DNA from: Kaistia defluvii
Lineage (GTDB): Bacteria; Pseudomonadota; Alphaproteobacteria; Rhizobiales; Kaistiaceae
NCBI RefSeq assembly: GCF_040548815.1
Contig: NZ_JBEPSM010000001.1
Location: 1 to 64,000 of the forward strand
Direction: 5' to 3'
Length of the DNA: 64,000 bases
Positions 7,896-16,598 of the stretch are shown here, piece after piece (position 1 is the first letter of the stretch; the number at the start of each line of letters is the position of its first letter). The position numbers and the translations under genes are program-made. The notes under the pieces are model-generated. The model did not search any database, had not been told where the DNA came from, and saw only the letters and a program-made list of their open reading frames with translations.

Positions 7896-8849
7896 CTAAA
7901 CGGCCGGCGCGGCCTGCACCTCGACCGTGACATGCGACAGCGCGTGCAGGGCCGCGAGCTTCTTGCGGTAGACGTCGGGCGATTGCGGATGGGCCGAAAC
8001 GAGGCTGATCACCGCGGCGTTGTGGCCGGGGCCGACGCGCCAGAGATGCAGGTCGGTGACCCGGTCGCCATTCTGCTCGATCCGGGCGCGCATGGCGGTG
8101 GCGAGATCCGGATCGGGCACGGTGTCGACCAGGATGCGGCCGCTGTCGCGCATCAGTTGCAGCGACCAACTCGCTATCACCGCTGCGCCGAGAATGCCGA
8201 CGGCCGGATCCAGCCAGACCCAGTTCAGGAAGCGCCCGGCGAGCAGCGCCGTGATGGCGAGCACAGAGGTGGCCGCATCGGCAAGCACATGGACATAGGC
8301 GGCGCGCAGATTGTGATCCCGGGCGCCGCCATGATCGTGGTGCGCATGATCATGGTCATGCCCGTGGTGGTCGTCATGGCCGTGGCTGTGTCCCGTGCTC
8401 TCGTGCAGCAGCGCGGCGCTGACCAGATTGACGGCGAGGCCGATGACCGCGACGGCGATCGCCGGGTTGAAGCTGATGTCGATGGGATGGGCGAGGCGCC
8501 AGGCGGCATCGGCGGCGATCAGCACGGCGATGACCCCGAGGATGACGGCGCTGGCAAAGGCGGCGAGGTCGCCGATCTTGCCGGTGCCGAAGGTGAAGGC
8601 GGGGTCATGCGCGTGGCGGCGGGCATAGCGATAGGCGAGCGCCGCCACCAGCAGGGCGCCGGCATGCGTCGACATGTGGAAGCCGTCCGCCAGCAGCGCC
8701 ATCGAGCCATAGACATAGCCGCCGACGATTTCGGCCAGCATGGTCAGCGTCGTGATGCCGACGACGATCATCGTCCGGCGCTGGTTGCGATCGTGCGAGG
8801 CGCCGAGGAAGACGTGTTCGTGGCCCCCGAGGGCTTGCGACGCGTTCAT
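7896..8849 (-). CDS. dmeF: Cation diffusion facilitator, DmeF-type cobalt/nickel exporter
   Basis: 317 residues, six predicted membrane helices. It exports divalent metal from the cytoplasm using the proton gradient. Helix II carries DGFHMSTHAG, with HxxxH (residues 58 and 62) where zinc exporters have HxxxD; this is the DmeF variant linked to Co/Ni. Helix V has HVLADAATS. Between helices IV and V is a His/Asp-rich cytosolic loop (more than ten His from about residue 168). A cytoplasmic C-terminal metal domain follows. Good ribosome binding site (GGCAGGAG). It forms an operon with the dmeR repressor gene 31 bases upstream. Confidence 0.92.
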   Translation of the reverse strand: MNASQALGGHEHVFLGASHDRNQRRTMIVVGITTLTMLAEIVGGYVYGSMALLADGFHMSTHAGALLVAALAYRYARRHAHDPAFTFGTGKIGDLAAFASAVILGVIAVLIAADAAWRLAHPIDISFNPAIAVAVIGLAVNLVSAALLHESTGHSHGHDDHHGHDHDHAHHDHGGARDHNLRAAYVHVLADAATSVLAITALLAGRFLNWVWLDPAVGILGAAVIASWSLQLMRDSGRILVDTVPDPDLATAMRARIEQNGDRVTDLHLWRVGPGHNAAVISLVSAHPQSPDVYRKKLAALHALSHVTVEVQAAPAV

Positions 8850-8880
8850 TGCGATACTCCTGCCATGGCCCGTCCGCTCC

Positions 8881-9150
8881 TCAGAGATACTTGCTGACTT
8901 CCTTGATTTCCTCGACCAGAGCGCGGGCCTCGGCGGCGGGCAGGGCGCTGGCGGCCGCCCCCAGATGCTCGTCGATATGGTGGTGGATCAGGATGCGCTT
9001 GGTGCTTTCGATCGCCTTGATCACGGCCTGCATCTGCTGGGCGAGATCAAGGCAGTCACGGCCGTCCTCGACCATGGCGATGACGCTGGTCAGGTGGCCG
9101 GAGGCGCGGCGCAGGCGGAGCAGGATATCGGGGTTCTGGGCGTGGCTCAT
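8881..9150 (-). CDS. dmeR: RcnR/DmeR-type metal-sensing transcriptional repressor
   Basis: 89 residues, all-alpha CsoR/RcnR/FrmR family. The metal-sensor fingerprint is H3, C33, H58 and H62, matching H3-C35-H60-H64 of E. coli RcnR with a two-residue shift, so cobalt or nickel sensing is expected rather than copper or formaldehyde. The apo form binds DNA at a G-tract operator and releases it upon metal binding. The operator-like sequence 10 bases upstream supports autoregulation of dmeRF. Confidence 0.92.
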   Translation of the reverse strand: MSHAQNPDILLRLRRASGHLTSVIAMVEDGRDCLDLAQQMQAVIKAIESTKRILIHHHIDEHLGAAASALPAAEARALVEEIKEVSKYL

Positions 9151-9159
9151 GCGATATCC

Positions 9160-9178
9160 TATCCTGGGGGAGGGGATA
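9160..9178 (-). promoter_or_regulatory. DmeR operator candidate
   Basis: TATCC-TGGGGGAGG-GGATA: a G-tract flanked by an inverted TATCC/GGATA, which is the design of RcnR/DmeR-type operators. It ends 10 bases before the dmeR start codon, so bound repressor would block transcription of dmeRF. Confidence 0.6.
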
Positions 9179-9321
9179 CAGCAAGCGGGAGTATCTCATC
9201 TGGCGACGGGTTGCGGAGGGCCCGTGCGAGGGAAGGTGGCGGCCTCCGGATCGGGCCGCTGAATTCGGCCGATACGGCCGGCTGGCAAGCTTTGCCTCTT
9301 CAGGCAGATCAATCGGCTCCG
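9179..9321. other. Intergenic region upstream of dmeR
   Basis: Part of a 460-base gene-free interval between dmeR and sco. It should hold the dmeRF promoter; the remaining part is occupied by repeat family D and the sco terminator. No gene seen. Confidence 0.4.
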
Positions 9322-9480
9322 CCCTCATCCTGAGGCGCTTCGCTTCCGCGAAGCCTCGAAGGAGGCGCTCCAGTGGGCAATCCGGCCTTTCAGGGAATCC
9401 GGAAGTCGAGCAAAATCGCGCCATCTGAGCGTTCGCTGGACCCTCCTTCGAGGTCCGGCTTTGCCGGGCACCTCAGGATG
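9322..9480. repeat. Long palindromic intergenic repeat, family D
   Basis: Outer arms CCTCATCCTGAGG (about 9323-9335) and CACCTCAGGATG (about 9469-9480), inner arms GCCTCGAAGGAGG and CCCTCCTTCGAGG with GCGCTCCAG facing CGCTGGAC. This TCATCCTGAGG/CCTCGAAGG design is a widespread rhizobial intergenic element (recalled, not searched). Confidence 0.65.
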
Positions 9481-9563
9481 TTGGTCGAGCTACCTGAAGC
9501 ATTGGAGCGGACACTCCAGGCGGCGCAATGGCGGCAGGTGGGCCAGACGCCGAGCCGACCGCA

Positions 9564-9598
9564 AACGAAAAGGGGCGCGACGATGCCCGTCGCGCCCC
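9564..9598 (-). terminator. Rho-independent terminator of the PCu(A)C-sco operon
   Basis: On the minus strand GGGGCGCGACG and CGTCGCGCCCC form a perfect 11-bp stem with a 5-nt loop, followed by TTTTCGTTT. It lies 41 bases past the sco stop codon. Confidence 0.8.
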
Positions 9599-9638
9599 TG
9601 TCGGGAACCTTGCCGCAAGCGGCGTCCGGTGTCCCTGC

Positions 9639-10262
9639 CTAGCCGGCGACGAGGCGCTTCAGCTTGGCCATGATCGTCTCGTCCTTCTCGTGATAGTCGA
9701 CCGTGCCGACGAAATTGGCGTCGGAATCGAGCAGGTACACGGCGGCCGCGTGGTCCATCGTGTAGTCCTCGCCCTCGCCGACCTTCTTCGAATAGACCCG
9801 GTACGCCTTCAGCATCGCGTCGATCTGCGGCCGGCTGCCGGTCAGGCCGATGATGCGCGGATCGAAGGCGTGCAGATAGTTGTCCATCTGCTCGGGCGTG
9901 TCGCGCTCGGGGTCGACGGTGACGAAAAAGACCTTGAGCTTGTCGCCGTCCGGGCCGAGCTGCTTCAGCCACTGCGTCGCCTGGAACAGCGTGGTCGGGC
10001 AGACGTCCGGGCAGAAGGTGAAGCCGAAGAACATCGCCGAGGGATGTCCCTTCAGCGCCGCCTCGGTGACGGGCTGGCCCTTCTGGTCGACGACCGAGAA
10101 CGGCCCGCCGATCGCGCTGGTGGTCAGGCTGGCGCCGCCCTTCTTCTGCGTCACCGCGAAGCCGGCGACGGCGATGACCGCGACGGCGACCAGGCCCCAG
10201 AGGATGTAGCGGATGGTTCGCAGCGTCTTGCGGCTGGCGTCGGGCTTGCTGCTGTCGCTCAT
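9639..10262 (-). CDS. SCO1/SenC family copper-binding protein
   Basis: 207 residues. One N-terminal membrane helix (about residues 19-37) anchors a periplasmic thioredoxin-like domain. Copper ligands are seen: C84 and C88 in FCPDVCP and H171 in MDHAAAVYLL. Sco proteins pass copper to, or reduce, the CuA site of cytochrome oxidase subunit II, whose gene is at 28.4 kb in this window. The start codon overlaps the stop of the PCu(A)C gene (ATGA), indicating translational coupling and a joint copper-delivery role. Confidence 0.92.
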   Translation of the reverse strand: MSDSSKPDASRKTLRTIRYILWGLVAVAVIAVAGFAVTQKKGGASLTTSAIGGPFSVVDQKGQPVTEAALKGHPSAMFFGFTFCPDVCPTTLFQATQWLKQLGPDGDKLKVFFVTVDPERDTPEQMDNYLHAFDPRIIGLTGSRPQIDAMLKAYRVYSKKVGEGEDYTMDHAAAVYLLDSDANFVGTVDYHEKDETIMAKLKRLVAG

Positions 10263-10759
10263 TTCGCGGCGCCGTCATGGTTCATGTGCATGGAATGATC
10301 CGTCTTCGGGCCGGGCGCGCCGATCGGCGAAATGGTCAGTTCGACCTCGACAGGGCCGGCCTTGGCGAAGGTCAGCGTCAGCGGCACGGTCTCGCCCTGC
10401 ACGAAGGGCGCCTTCGGGCGGATGAACATGATGTGGTAGCCGCCGGGCTCCAGCGTCAGCGTCTGGCCGGCCGGGATCTCGACGCCGTCGGTCGCGGGAC
10501 GCATCGTCATCACCCCATCCTCGGTCTTCATCAGGTGAAGCTCGGTCTTTTCGGAGACGGGCGAGGCGACCGAGACCAGCGTATCCGGCTCGGTGCCGGT
10601 GTTCTGGATGGTCAGGTAGCCGCCGCCGACCTTGGCGCCGGGCGGCGTCGCGCGCGACCAGGGCTCGCTGATGACGAGCGGGCCGGCGGTGACATCGGCG
10701 AGCGCAGGCGTTGCCAGCGACGCGGCGAGAAGGAGCGAAAGGGCGATGTGCTTGATCAT
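10259..10759 (-). CDS. Periplasmic copper chaperone PCu(A)C family
   Basis: 166 residues. Signal peptide [21 protein letters not shown], then the single cupredoxin-like domain of the family. Probable Cu(I) ligands are H75, M77, M86, H109 and M111, fitting the H(M)-M-HxM pattern. The C-terminal tail adds another Met/His cluster (HSMHMNH), which may be a second copper site. Start at 10759 is chosen because it begins the signal peptide; the in-frame GTG at 10780 adds only seven unlikely residues. Coupled to sco, together serving CuA assembly of the oxidase. Confidence 0.9.
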   Translation of the reverse strand: MIKHIALSLLLAASLATPALADVTAGPLVISEPWSRATPPGAKVGGGYLTIQNTGTEPDTLVSVASPVSEKTELHLMKTEDGVMTMRPATDGVEIPAGQTLTLEPGGYHIMFIRPKAPFVQGETVPLTLTFAKAGPVEVELTISPIGAPGPKTDHSMHMNHDGAAK

Positions 10760-10838
10760 GTCGCAGAGATAGCCCCGCACGCCGCGCTTGCAAAGCGCGG
10801 CGGACTGCCGCGCGAGCCGTGCGACGATGTGGCGGACG

Positions 10839-11327
10839 TCAGAGCGGCCTGGCGGCCTGGCGTCGTGTGAGGATCCAGTAGCAGGCGATGAGCAGGATCG
10901 GTTGGAGCACCGTCAGGAGCAGGAGCGCCCCCGCATTGCCGGCCGCCCAGTTGCCGGCGCTGACGATCTGGTGGATGTGGCCGATCACAAGCCCGACGTA
11001 ATAGACCGTGGTGAAGAGGATCACGGCGGCCTTGAACGCCAGCGTTTGCCAGAACGCGACGATGGCGATGACGCCGAGCGCGATATCGGCGATGCCTACC
11101 TCGAACTGGAACGGGCTGACCTGCCAGCCGATGAACGCCGCGGCCGTTTCCGGCGCGAAGACGTGGTAGAGGCCGGCCCAGACATTGGTGACCCCGATGG
11201 AGAGCAGAAGCAGCCAGTCGAGATAGGCTCGCGCCGAACCGCCGCGCAGGGTGGCGATGAGCAGGGCTGCGAAAAACAGCAGGCTTGGCAGGTTCGTCAG
11301 CGCCAGCCGGATCGCGTCGGATACCAT
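10839..11327 (-). CDS. Small membrane protein, DUF6790-like
   Basis: 162 residues with about five hydrophobic helices (roughly residues 13-28, 38-56, 76-96, 100-120 and 133-153). Polar features inside the membrane part are [15 protein letters not shown] and VIGHIHQ. This looks like the DUF6790 group of uncharacterised inner-membrane proteins; the name is from memory. It lies between the copper operon and dxs, with no operon link visible (80 and 114 bases of spacing). Confidence 0.6.
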   Translation of the reverse strand: MVSDAIRLALTNLPSLLFFAALLIATLRGGSARAYLDWLLLLSIGVTNVWAGLYHVFAPETAAAFIGWQVSPFQFEVGIADIALGVIAIVAFWQTLAFKAAVILFTTVYYVGLVIGHIHQIVSAGNWAAGNAGALLLLTVLQPILLIACYWILTRRQAARPL

Positions 11328-11441
11328 CCTCGTTCCCCCTTCGGCCGGATATCCTAAGGGGATCCCGTCCGCTATCGGGTAGAACGAGTCGTGACGTGAC
11401 GAAACGGAATGGCGCCAAGTTTACGTGGTGAAGGCTGGATT

Positions 11442-13364
11442 TCAGGCCAGCCGGATCGCCGCCGCCTCGTCGCCGCGGCCGAGCGCCTCGAACACCGTCG
11501 CAACGATGCCGCGCGCGTCGAGCCCGCTGGAAACGATCATCGCCTCGGGCTTGTCGTGATCGGTGAACTCGTCCGGCATCACCAACGTGCGGATCTTGAG
11601 ACCGCGATCGAAGGCGCCGGCGCCGGCGAGGAAGGCCAGGACCTGGCCGCCGAAGCCGCCGACCGCGCCTTCCTCGACCGTGATCACGACTTCGTGATTG
11701 CGGGCTAGGTCCAGCACGAGGTTGGTGTCGAGCGGCTTGGCGAAGCGGGCATCGGCGACCGTCGTCGAGAGGCCGTAGGTATCCAGTTCTTCCGCCGCCT
11801 TCATCGCGTCCTTGAGACGCGTGCCGAAGGAGAGGATGGCGATCTTCGATCCCTCCCGCAGGATCCGGCCCTTGCCGATCGGCAGGACCTCGCCGCGTGC
11901 CGGCATGTCGATGCCGACGCCTTCGCCGCGCGGATAGCGGAAGGAGGAGGGCGCGTCGTCGATGGCGACCGAGGTCGCGATCATGTGCACCAGTTCGGCC
12001 TCGTCGGACGGCGCCATGACGATCATGCCCGGCAGCGCGGTCAGGAAGCCGGTGTCGAACGAGCCGGCATGGGTCGGCCCGTCGGCGCCGACGAAACCGG
12101 CGCGATCGATCGCGAAGCGCACCGGCAATTTCTGGATCGCCACGTCATGGACGATCTGGTCGTAGCCGCGCTGCAGGAAGGTCGAATAGATCGCGCAGAA
12201 CGGCTTGTAGCCTTCCGAGGCAAGGCCCGCGGCGAAGGTGACGGCGTGCTGCTCGGCGATGCCGACATCGAAGGTGCGGCTAGGGAAGGCCTGGCCGAAC
12301 AGGTCGAGGCCGGTGCCGGTCGGCATGGCGGCGGTGACGGCGACGATCTTGTCGTCGGCTTCGGCTTCCTTGATCAGCGTTTCCGCGAAAACACGCGTAT
12401 AGCTCGGCGCGTTGGGCGTCGCCTTGGCCTGCTTGCCGGTGATGACGTCGAAGCGGTTGACGCCGTGATACTTGTCGGCGGCGGCCTCGGCCGGGGCGTA
12501 GCCCTTGCCCTTCTGCGTCACGACATGCAGCAGGATCGGACCTTCCGGCGCATCGCGCAGATTGCGCAGGATCGGCAGCAGGTGATCGAGATTGTGGCCG
12601 TCGATCGGCCCGACATAGTAGAAGCCGAGTTCCTCGAACAGCGTGCCGCCGGTGAAGAAGCCGCGCGCATATTCCTCGGTCTGCTTCGCCTTGTCGTGGA
12701 AGATGCGCGGCAGCTTCTTGGTCAGCTGCTTCGCCACTTCGCGGAACGAGCGATAGGCGCGGCCCGAGACCAGGCGCGCCAGATAGGCCGACATGGCGCC
12801 AACCGGCGGCGCGATCGACATGTCGTTGTCGTTCAGGATGACGATCAGCCGCGAGCGCAGGGCACCAGCATTGTTCATCGCCTCATAGGCCATGCCGGCC
12901 GACATTGCGCCGTCGCCGATCACGCAGACGACGGCATTGTCGCCTTCGGAAAGGTCGCGCGCCACCGCCATGCCGAGGCCGGCCGAGATCGAGGTCGAGG
13001 AGTGGGCGGCGCCGAACGGGTCGTATTCGCTCTCTGCCCGCTTGGTGAAGCCCGAGAGCCCATGCGTCTGGCGCAGCGTGCGGATGCGGTCGCGGCGGCC
13101 GGTCAGGATCTTGTGCGGGTAGGCCTGATGGCCGACGTCCCAGATGATCCGGTCGGCGGGCGTGTTGAACACGTAGTGCAGCGCCACCGTCAGCTCGACG
13201 ACGCCGAGGCCGGCGCCAAGATGGCCGCCGGTGATCGAAACCGCATCAATGGTCTCGGCGCGGAGTTCGGCCGCCAGCTGCACGAGCGAGCTCTCCGGCA
13301 GGCGACGGAGATCTTCGGGCGTGGTGACGGTGTCGAGAAGGGGCGTTTCGGGCTTGCCGGTCAT
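11442..13364 (-). CDS. dxs: 1-deoxy-D-xylulose-5-phosphate synthase
   Basis: 640 residues. Thiamine-diphosphate enzyme condensing pyruvate and glyceraldehyde-3-phosphate, first step of the MEP isoprenoid pathway; ispH, the last step, is at 39.3 kb. Visible marks: [15 protein letters not shown], the ThDP-binding [18 protein letters not shown] block, [13 protein letters not shown] and [15 protein letters not shown] in the transketolase-like domain, and a C-terminal transketolase domain. Length is normal. In related genomes it is flanked by xseB upstream and tlyA downstream; here other genes lie between them. Confidence 0.97.
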   Translation of the reverse strand: MTGKPETPLLDTVTTPEDLRRLPESSLVQLAAELRAETIDAVSITGGHLGAGLGVVELTVALHYVFNTPADRIIWDVGHQAYPHKILTGRRDRIRTLRQTHGLSGFTKRAESEYDPFGAAHSSTSISAGLGMAVARDLSEGDNAVVCVIGDGAMSAGMAYEAMNNAGALRSRLIVILNDNDMSIAPPVGAMSAYLARLVSGRAYRSFREVAKQLTKKLPRIFHDKAKQTEEYARGFFTGGTLFEELGFYYVGPIDGHNLDHLLPILRNLRDAPEGPILLHVVTQKGKGYAPAEAAADKYHGVNRFDVITGKQAKATPNAPSYTRVFAETLIKEAEADDKIVAVTAAMPTGTGLDLFGQAFPSRTFDVGIAEQHAVTFAAGLASEGYKPFCAIYSTFLQRGYDQIVHDVAIQKLPVRFAIDRAGFVGADGPTHAGSFDTGFLTALPGMIVMAPSDEAELVHMIATSVAIDDAPSSFRYPRGEGVGIDMPARGEVLPIGKGRILREGSKIAILSFGTRLKDAMKAAEELDTYGLSTTVADARFAKPLDTNLVLDLARNHEVVITVEEGAVGGFGGQVLAFLAGAGAFDRGLKIRTLVMPDEFTDHDKPEAMIVSSGLDARGIVATVFEALGRGDEAAAIRLA

Positions 13365-13520
13365 CTATGAAACAAGACTGTTATGTGAAGGGGCACGGTT
13401 ACACGACGTGGCGACGGGTGGCAACGCGGTCAAGGCCGAGGGGGCGGGCCATATCCGCGCGGTTGCACGCGCTTCCGCGTCCTCTACTGTGCATTTCTCC
13501 TGAATCGAAGGAGCCTTTGC

Positions 13521-13820
13521 ATGATCCGCCATACTGTCGTCTTCCGTCTCAAGCGTTCCCGCGGCTCCGAGGCGGAGGGAAGGTTTCTCGCCGATGCCCG
13601 CATCCTCGCCGCGATCCCGGGCGTCGGAAACTTCGAGCAGCTGCGCCAGGTCAGCCCCAAGAACGACTATGATTTCGGCTTCTCCATGGAGTTCGCCGAC
13701 GAGGCCGCTTATTCCCTGTATAACGATCATCCCGACCATGTCGCCTTCGTTCGGGACCGCTGGATCCCCGAGGTCGAGTCGTTCCTGGAGATCGACTACG
13801 TGCCCCTGACCGCCGACTGA
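13521..13820 (+). CDS. Dabb family (stress-responsive A/B barrel) protein
   Basis: 99 residues, one dimeric alpha/beta-barrel domain. The start MIRHTVVFRLKR with the conserved His, the IPGVGNFEQLRQVSPKNDYDFGFSMEF strand-turn-strand and the YNDHPDHVAFVRDRWIP helix match the family. Function is unknown in bacteria. Good AAGGAG site 8 bases before ATG. It is divergent from dxs with a 156-base shared upstream region. Confidence 0.8.
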   Translation: MIRHTVVFRLKRSRGSEAEGRFLADARILAAIPGVGNFEQLRQVSPKNDYDFGFSMEFADEAAYSLYNDHPDHVAFVRDRWIPEVESFLEIDYVPLTAD

Positions 13821-13879
13821 ACCGCTGGGCCCTCCGGCCTACGTCAGCGTGCGCGGCCCGATTTTCCCTAGGGAGTGGA

Positions 13880-15193
13880 TTGTTGTTGTTAAGACGGAAA
13901 CTGAAGCGGTCGCAGCCTGCCTGGCTTTCCCGCGACGTGTGGCGACGGCGCGTGGTCTTCTGGGCTGGCGCGGGCGTCACGGGCCTGGTCAGCGTCGCCT
14001 TCGCCTATGCGGCCGACCAGGCGCAATCGCTCTTTCACCTTGTGTCCAGCCAGGCGTTCTGGATCCCCCTGATCCTGACGCCGCTCGGTTTCATGCTCTG
14101 CGCCCATCTGGCGCGCACGGTATTTCCCGGCTCGGCCGGCAGCGGCATCCAGCATGCGATCGCTGCCTGCGAGATGACCGATGAAGCGTCCCGCAACAAG
14201 CTGCTGTCGCTGCGCGTCGCCTTCGGCAAGATCCTGCTGACCCTGGTAGGCATTGCTTCAGGCGGATCGATCGGCCGCGAGGGGCCGACGGTTCAGGTCG
14301 GCGCCGCGATCATGCTCAAGGTCGGCCAGATCGGCGGGGCGGACCGCGCGCGCGGCCTGATCCTGGCAGGATCGGCGGCCGGCATATCGGCGGCGTTCAA
14401 TGCGCCGCTCGCGGGCATCGTCTTCGCCATCGAGGAGATGAGCCGATCGTTCGAGACGAAGACCTCCGGACTGGTCCTGTCCGCCGTGATCCTCGCCGGT
14501 CTCGTCTCGCTCGGGCTGGTTGGCAATTACAATTATTTCGGTCAGGCCTCGGGCCATGTCGTCGGCCTGCAGGGATGGGTCATGGTGGGCCTCTGCGGTG
14601 TGTTCGGCGGCCTGTTTGGCGCCCTGTTCGGCCGGCTGATGCTGTGGTCGACGCAAACCATCCGCCGCTGGACCAGCGAGATGACGCTGGTGCGGACGCT
14701 GGTGATCGCGGGATCCTGCGGCCTTGTCGTGGCTCTGATCGGGCTCGCATCGGGGGGCATCACCTTCGGCACCGGCTATGAGCATGCGCGGCTGGCGCTC
14801 GAGGGCGAGATCCTGCCCTGGTATTTTGGGCCGGCGAAGTTCATCGCCACGCTGCTGTCGTCCATCTCGGGCATCCCGGGCGGCATCTTCGCGCCATCGC
14901 TGGCGGTTGGAACCGGCCTGGGCAGTCTGTTCGCCCTGGCGCTCGGGGGCACGGCCGGCATAGCGGCACTGCTGGGGATGACCGGCTATTTCGCCGGCGT
15001 GGTGCAGGCTCCCATCACCGCCTTCGTCATCATCCTGGAGATGACGGGCAACAACAGCGACGTCATTCCGATCATGTGCGCGTCGGTGCTCGGCTACGGC
15101 GTTTCGAGCCTGATCATGCCGCAATCGCTGTATCACGGGCTGGCGGCGTCGCTGATGCACAAGAACCTGACGGAGACGACGCTCCGGAACTGA
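13880..15193 (+). CDS. ClC-family chloride channel / H+-Cl- antiporter
   Basis: 437 residues, about ten or more membrane helices. ClC signatures: GSAGSGIQ (selectivity loop, with Gln where many have Pro), GSIGREGP with the gating Glu at residue 134, FAIEEMSRSF with the internal proton-pathway Glu, and GIPGGIFAPSLAVGTGLG. The two glutamates suggest an exchanger rather than a passive channel. No CBS domains. Three consecutive TTG codons (13880, 13883, 13886) follow a GGGAG site, so the exact start is open; no ATG fits. Confidence 0.88.
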   Translation: MLLLRRKLKRSQPAWLSRDVWRRRVVFWAGAGVTGLVSVAFAYAADQAQSLFHLVSSQAFWIPLILTPLGFMLCAHLARTVFPGSAGSGIQHAIAACEMTDEASRNKLLSLRVAFGKILLTLVGIASGGSIGREGPTVQVGAAIMLKVGQIGGADRARGLILAGSAAGISAAFNAPLAGIVFAIEEMSRSFETKTSGLVLSAVILAGLVSLGLVGNYNYFGQASGHVVGLQGWVMVGLCGVFGGLFGALFGRLMLWSTQTIRRWTSEMTLVRTLVIAGSCGLVVALIGLASGGITFGTGYEHARLALEGEILPWYFGPAKFIATLLSSISGIPGGIFAPSLAVGTGLGSLFALALGGTAGIAALLGMTGYFAGVVQAPITAFVIILEMTGNNSDVIPIMCASVLGYGVSSLIMPQSLYHGLAASLMHKNLTETTLRN

Positions 15194-15304
15194 CGGAGAT
15201 TCCCGAGCGGCGAGGACCCTTGCCGCCGGCGGAATCGACACGGACAGCCTGATCGTCCATAGGAAGGGCCGACCCGACGGCTTAGCCCTTCTGCCGGAAC
15301 GAGA

Positions 15305-16315
15305 ATGCCCGAGATACTGACCGACTACCCGCTCGACGACAGCAACAGCTTCGGCTTCCGCGCCCGGAGCCGCTACGCGGTCGAGATCCGCTCCGAGGCC
15401 GATCTCGTGGCGGCATTGGCCGATCCGCGCCTCCAGGGCCTGCCGCGCCGGCTTCTCGGCGGCGGCAGCAACATCGTGCTGAGCGCGGATTTCGAGGGCG
15501 TGACGCTGCTGATGCGCAGCCAGGGCCGCCGGCTGGTCGAGACGCGGGACGATGCCTGGATCGTCGAGGCGGCGGCGGGCGAAAACTGGCATGGCTTCGT
15601 CCGCTCGACGCTGGAAGAGGGCCATCCGGGCCTCGAAAACCTCGCCCTGATTCCGGGCACAGTCGGCGCCTCGCCCGTCCAGAACATCGGCGCCTATGGC
15701 ATCGAACTGGCGGACCGGTTCGACAGCCTGCGCGCCTATGACGTCGAGACGGAGCGCTTCGTCACCTTCGACAAGGACGCATGCGCCTTCGCCTATCGTG
15801 ACAGCGTCTTCAAGCACCATCCTGGCCGCTACATCGTGACGAGCGTGCGGTTCCGCCTGCCGCGCCCGTGGCAGCCGGTACTGAGCTATCCCGACATCGC
15901 CGCGATTTTCCAGCATGGTGAGGCGGTTGAGCCAGAAGCGGTGTTCAACGAGGTCGTCGCCGTGCGCGGGCGAAAACTTCCCGATCCGGCGGTGATCGGC
16001 AATGCCGGCAGCTTCTTCCAGAACCCGATCGTCCCGGCGGCCAAGCACGACGCGCTCAAGGTCGACTATCCGAAGCTCGGTGGCTATCCGCAGCCCGATG
16101 GGCAGGTCAAACTCTCGGCCGCCTGGCTGGTCGAGCAGAGCGGCTTCAAGGGCGTCCGGCTCGGCCATGTCGGCGTCTATGACCGCCATGCGCTGATCCT
16201 GGTCAACCATGGGGGCGGCTCGGCGGCCGAGATCACCGCGCTGGCCGGGGAAATCAAGGCGGGCGTGCGCGCGAAATTCGGCGTGGAACTGGTCGAGGAA
16301 CCGGTGTTTCTCTGA
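15305..16315 (+). CDS. murB: UDP-N-acetylenolpyruvoylglucosamine reductase, type I
   Basis: 336 residues. It reduces UDP-GlcNAc-enolpyruvate to UDP-MurNAc with NADPH and FAD in peptidoglycan synthesis. LLGGGSNIVL and LIPGTVGASPVQNIGAYG bind FAD; GNAGSFFQNP carries the catalytic Ser; the C-terminal VEEPVFL carries the catalytic Glu. Length and the SPVQNIGAYG form are those of the E. coli (type I) enzyme, not the shorter type II form typical of alphaproteobacterial mur clusters. It stands alone, which suggests a second or acquired copy. Confidence 0.93.
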   Translation: MPEILTDYPLDDSNSFGFRARSRYAVEIRSEADLVAALADPRLQGLPRRLLGGGSNIVLSADFEGVTLLMRSQGRRLVETRDDAWIVEAAAGENWHGFVRSTLEEGHPGLENLALIPGTVGASPVQNIGAYGIELADRFDSLRAYDVETERFVTFDKDACAFAYRDSVFKHHPGRYIVTSVRFRLPRPWQPVLSYPDIAAIFQHGEAVEPEAVFNEVVAVRGRKLPDPAVIGNAGSFFQNPIVPAAKHDALKVDYPKLGGYPQPDGQVKLSAAWLVEQSGFKGVRLGHVGVYDRHALILVNHGGGSAAEITALAGEIKAGVRAKFGVELVEEPVFL

Positions 16316-16386
16316 GACTTCGGCTCGGCCGGGGAAGTCCTTTCCGGTTGCTTGGCCAGCCTTTCCGCAACACCCAACACGCTCGT

Positions 16387-16489
16387 CGTCATCCTCGCGA
16401 AAGCGAGGACCCATGCAGCCGAGCCCTGATCCGCGAGAAGCTCCCCAGAACCCGGATGAATGGATCCCGGGTCTCCGCCCGGGATGACG
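16387..16489. repeat. Palindromic intergenic repeat, family B copy 1
   Basis: CGTCATCCTCGCGAAAGCGAGGACCCAT at the left and ATGGATCCCGGGTCTCCGCCCGGGATGACG at the right are inverted relatives, each with its own small hairpin. It lies between murB and the 3' end of the pirin gene. The copy at 23297-23406 has the same ends. Confidence 0.7.
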
Positions 16490-16598
16490 CCGAGGGTGGG
16501 GGGGCGGTTCGCCGCAACCTGACACGCCGCTTTCCATCACCTCTCGCTCTCTCTGGAAGGTGATGAGCAGCCCTGTTTTGCCGACTAGAGCGGGAAAC

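Noticed and set aside
5642..7930. A 762-codon plus-strand open frame across rumA, tlyA and the methyltransferase
   Set aside because: Antisense to three recognisable genes, no ribosome binding site, composition typical of shadows.
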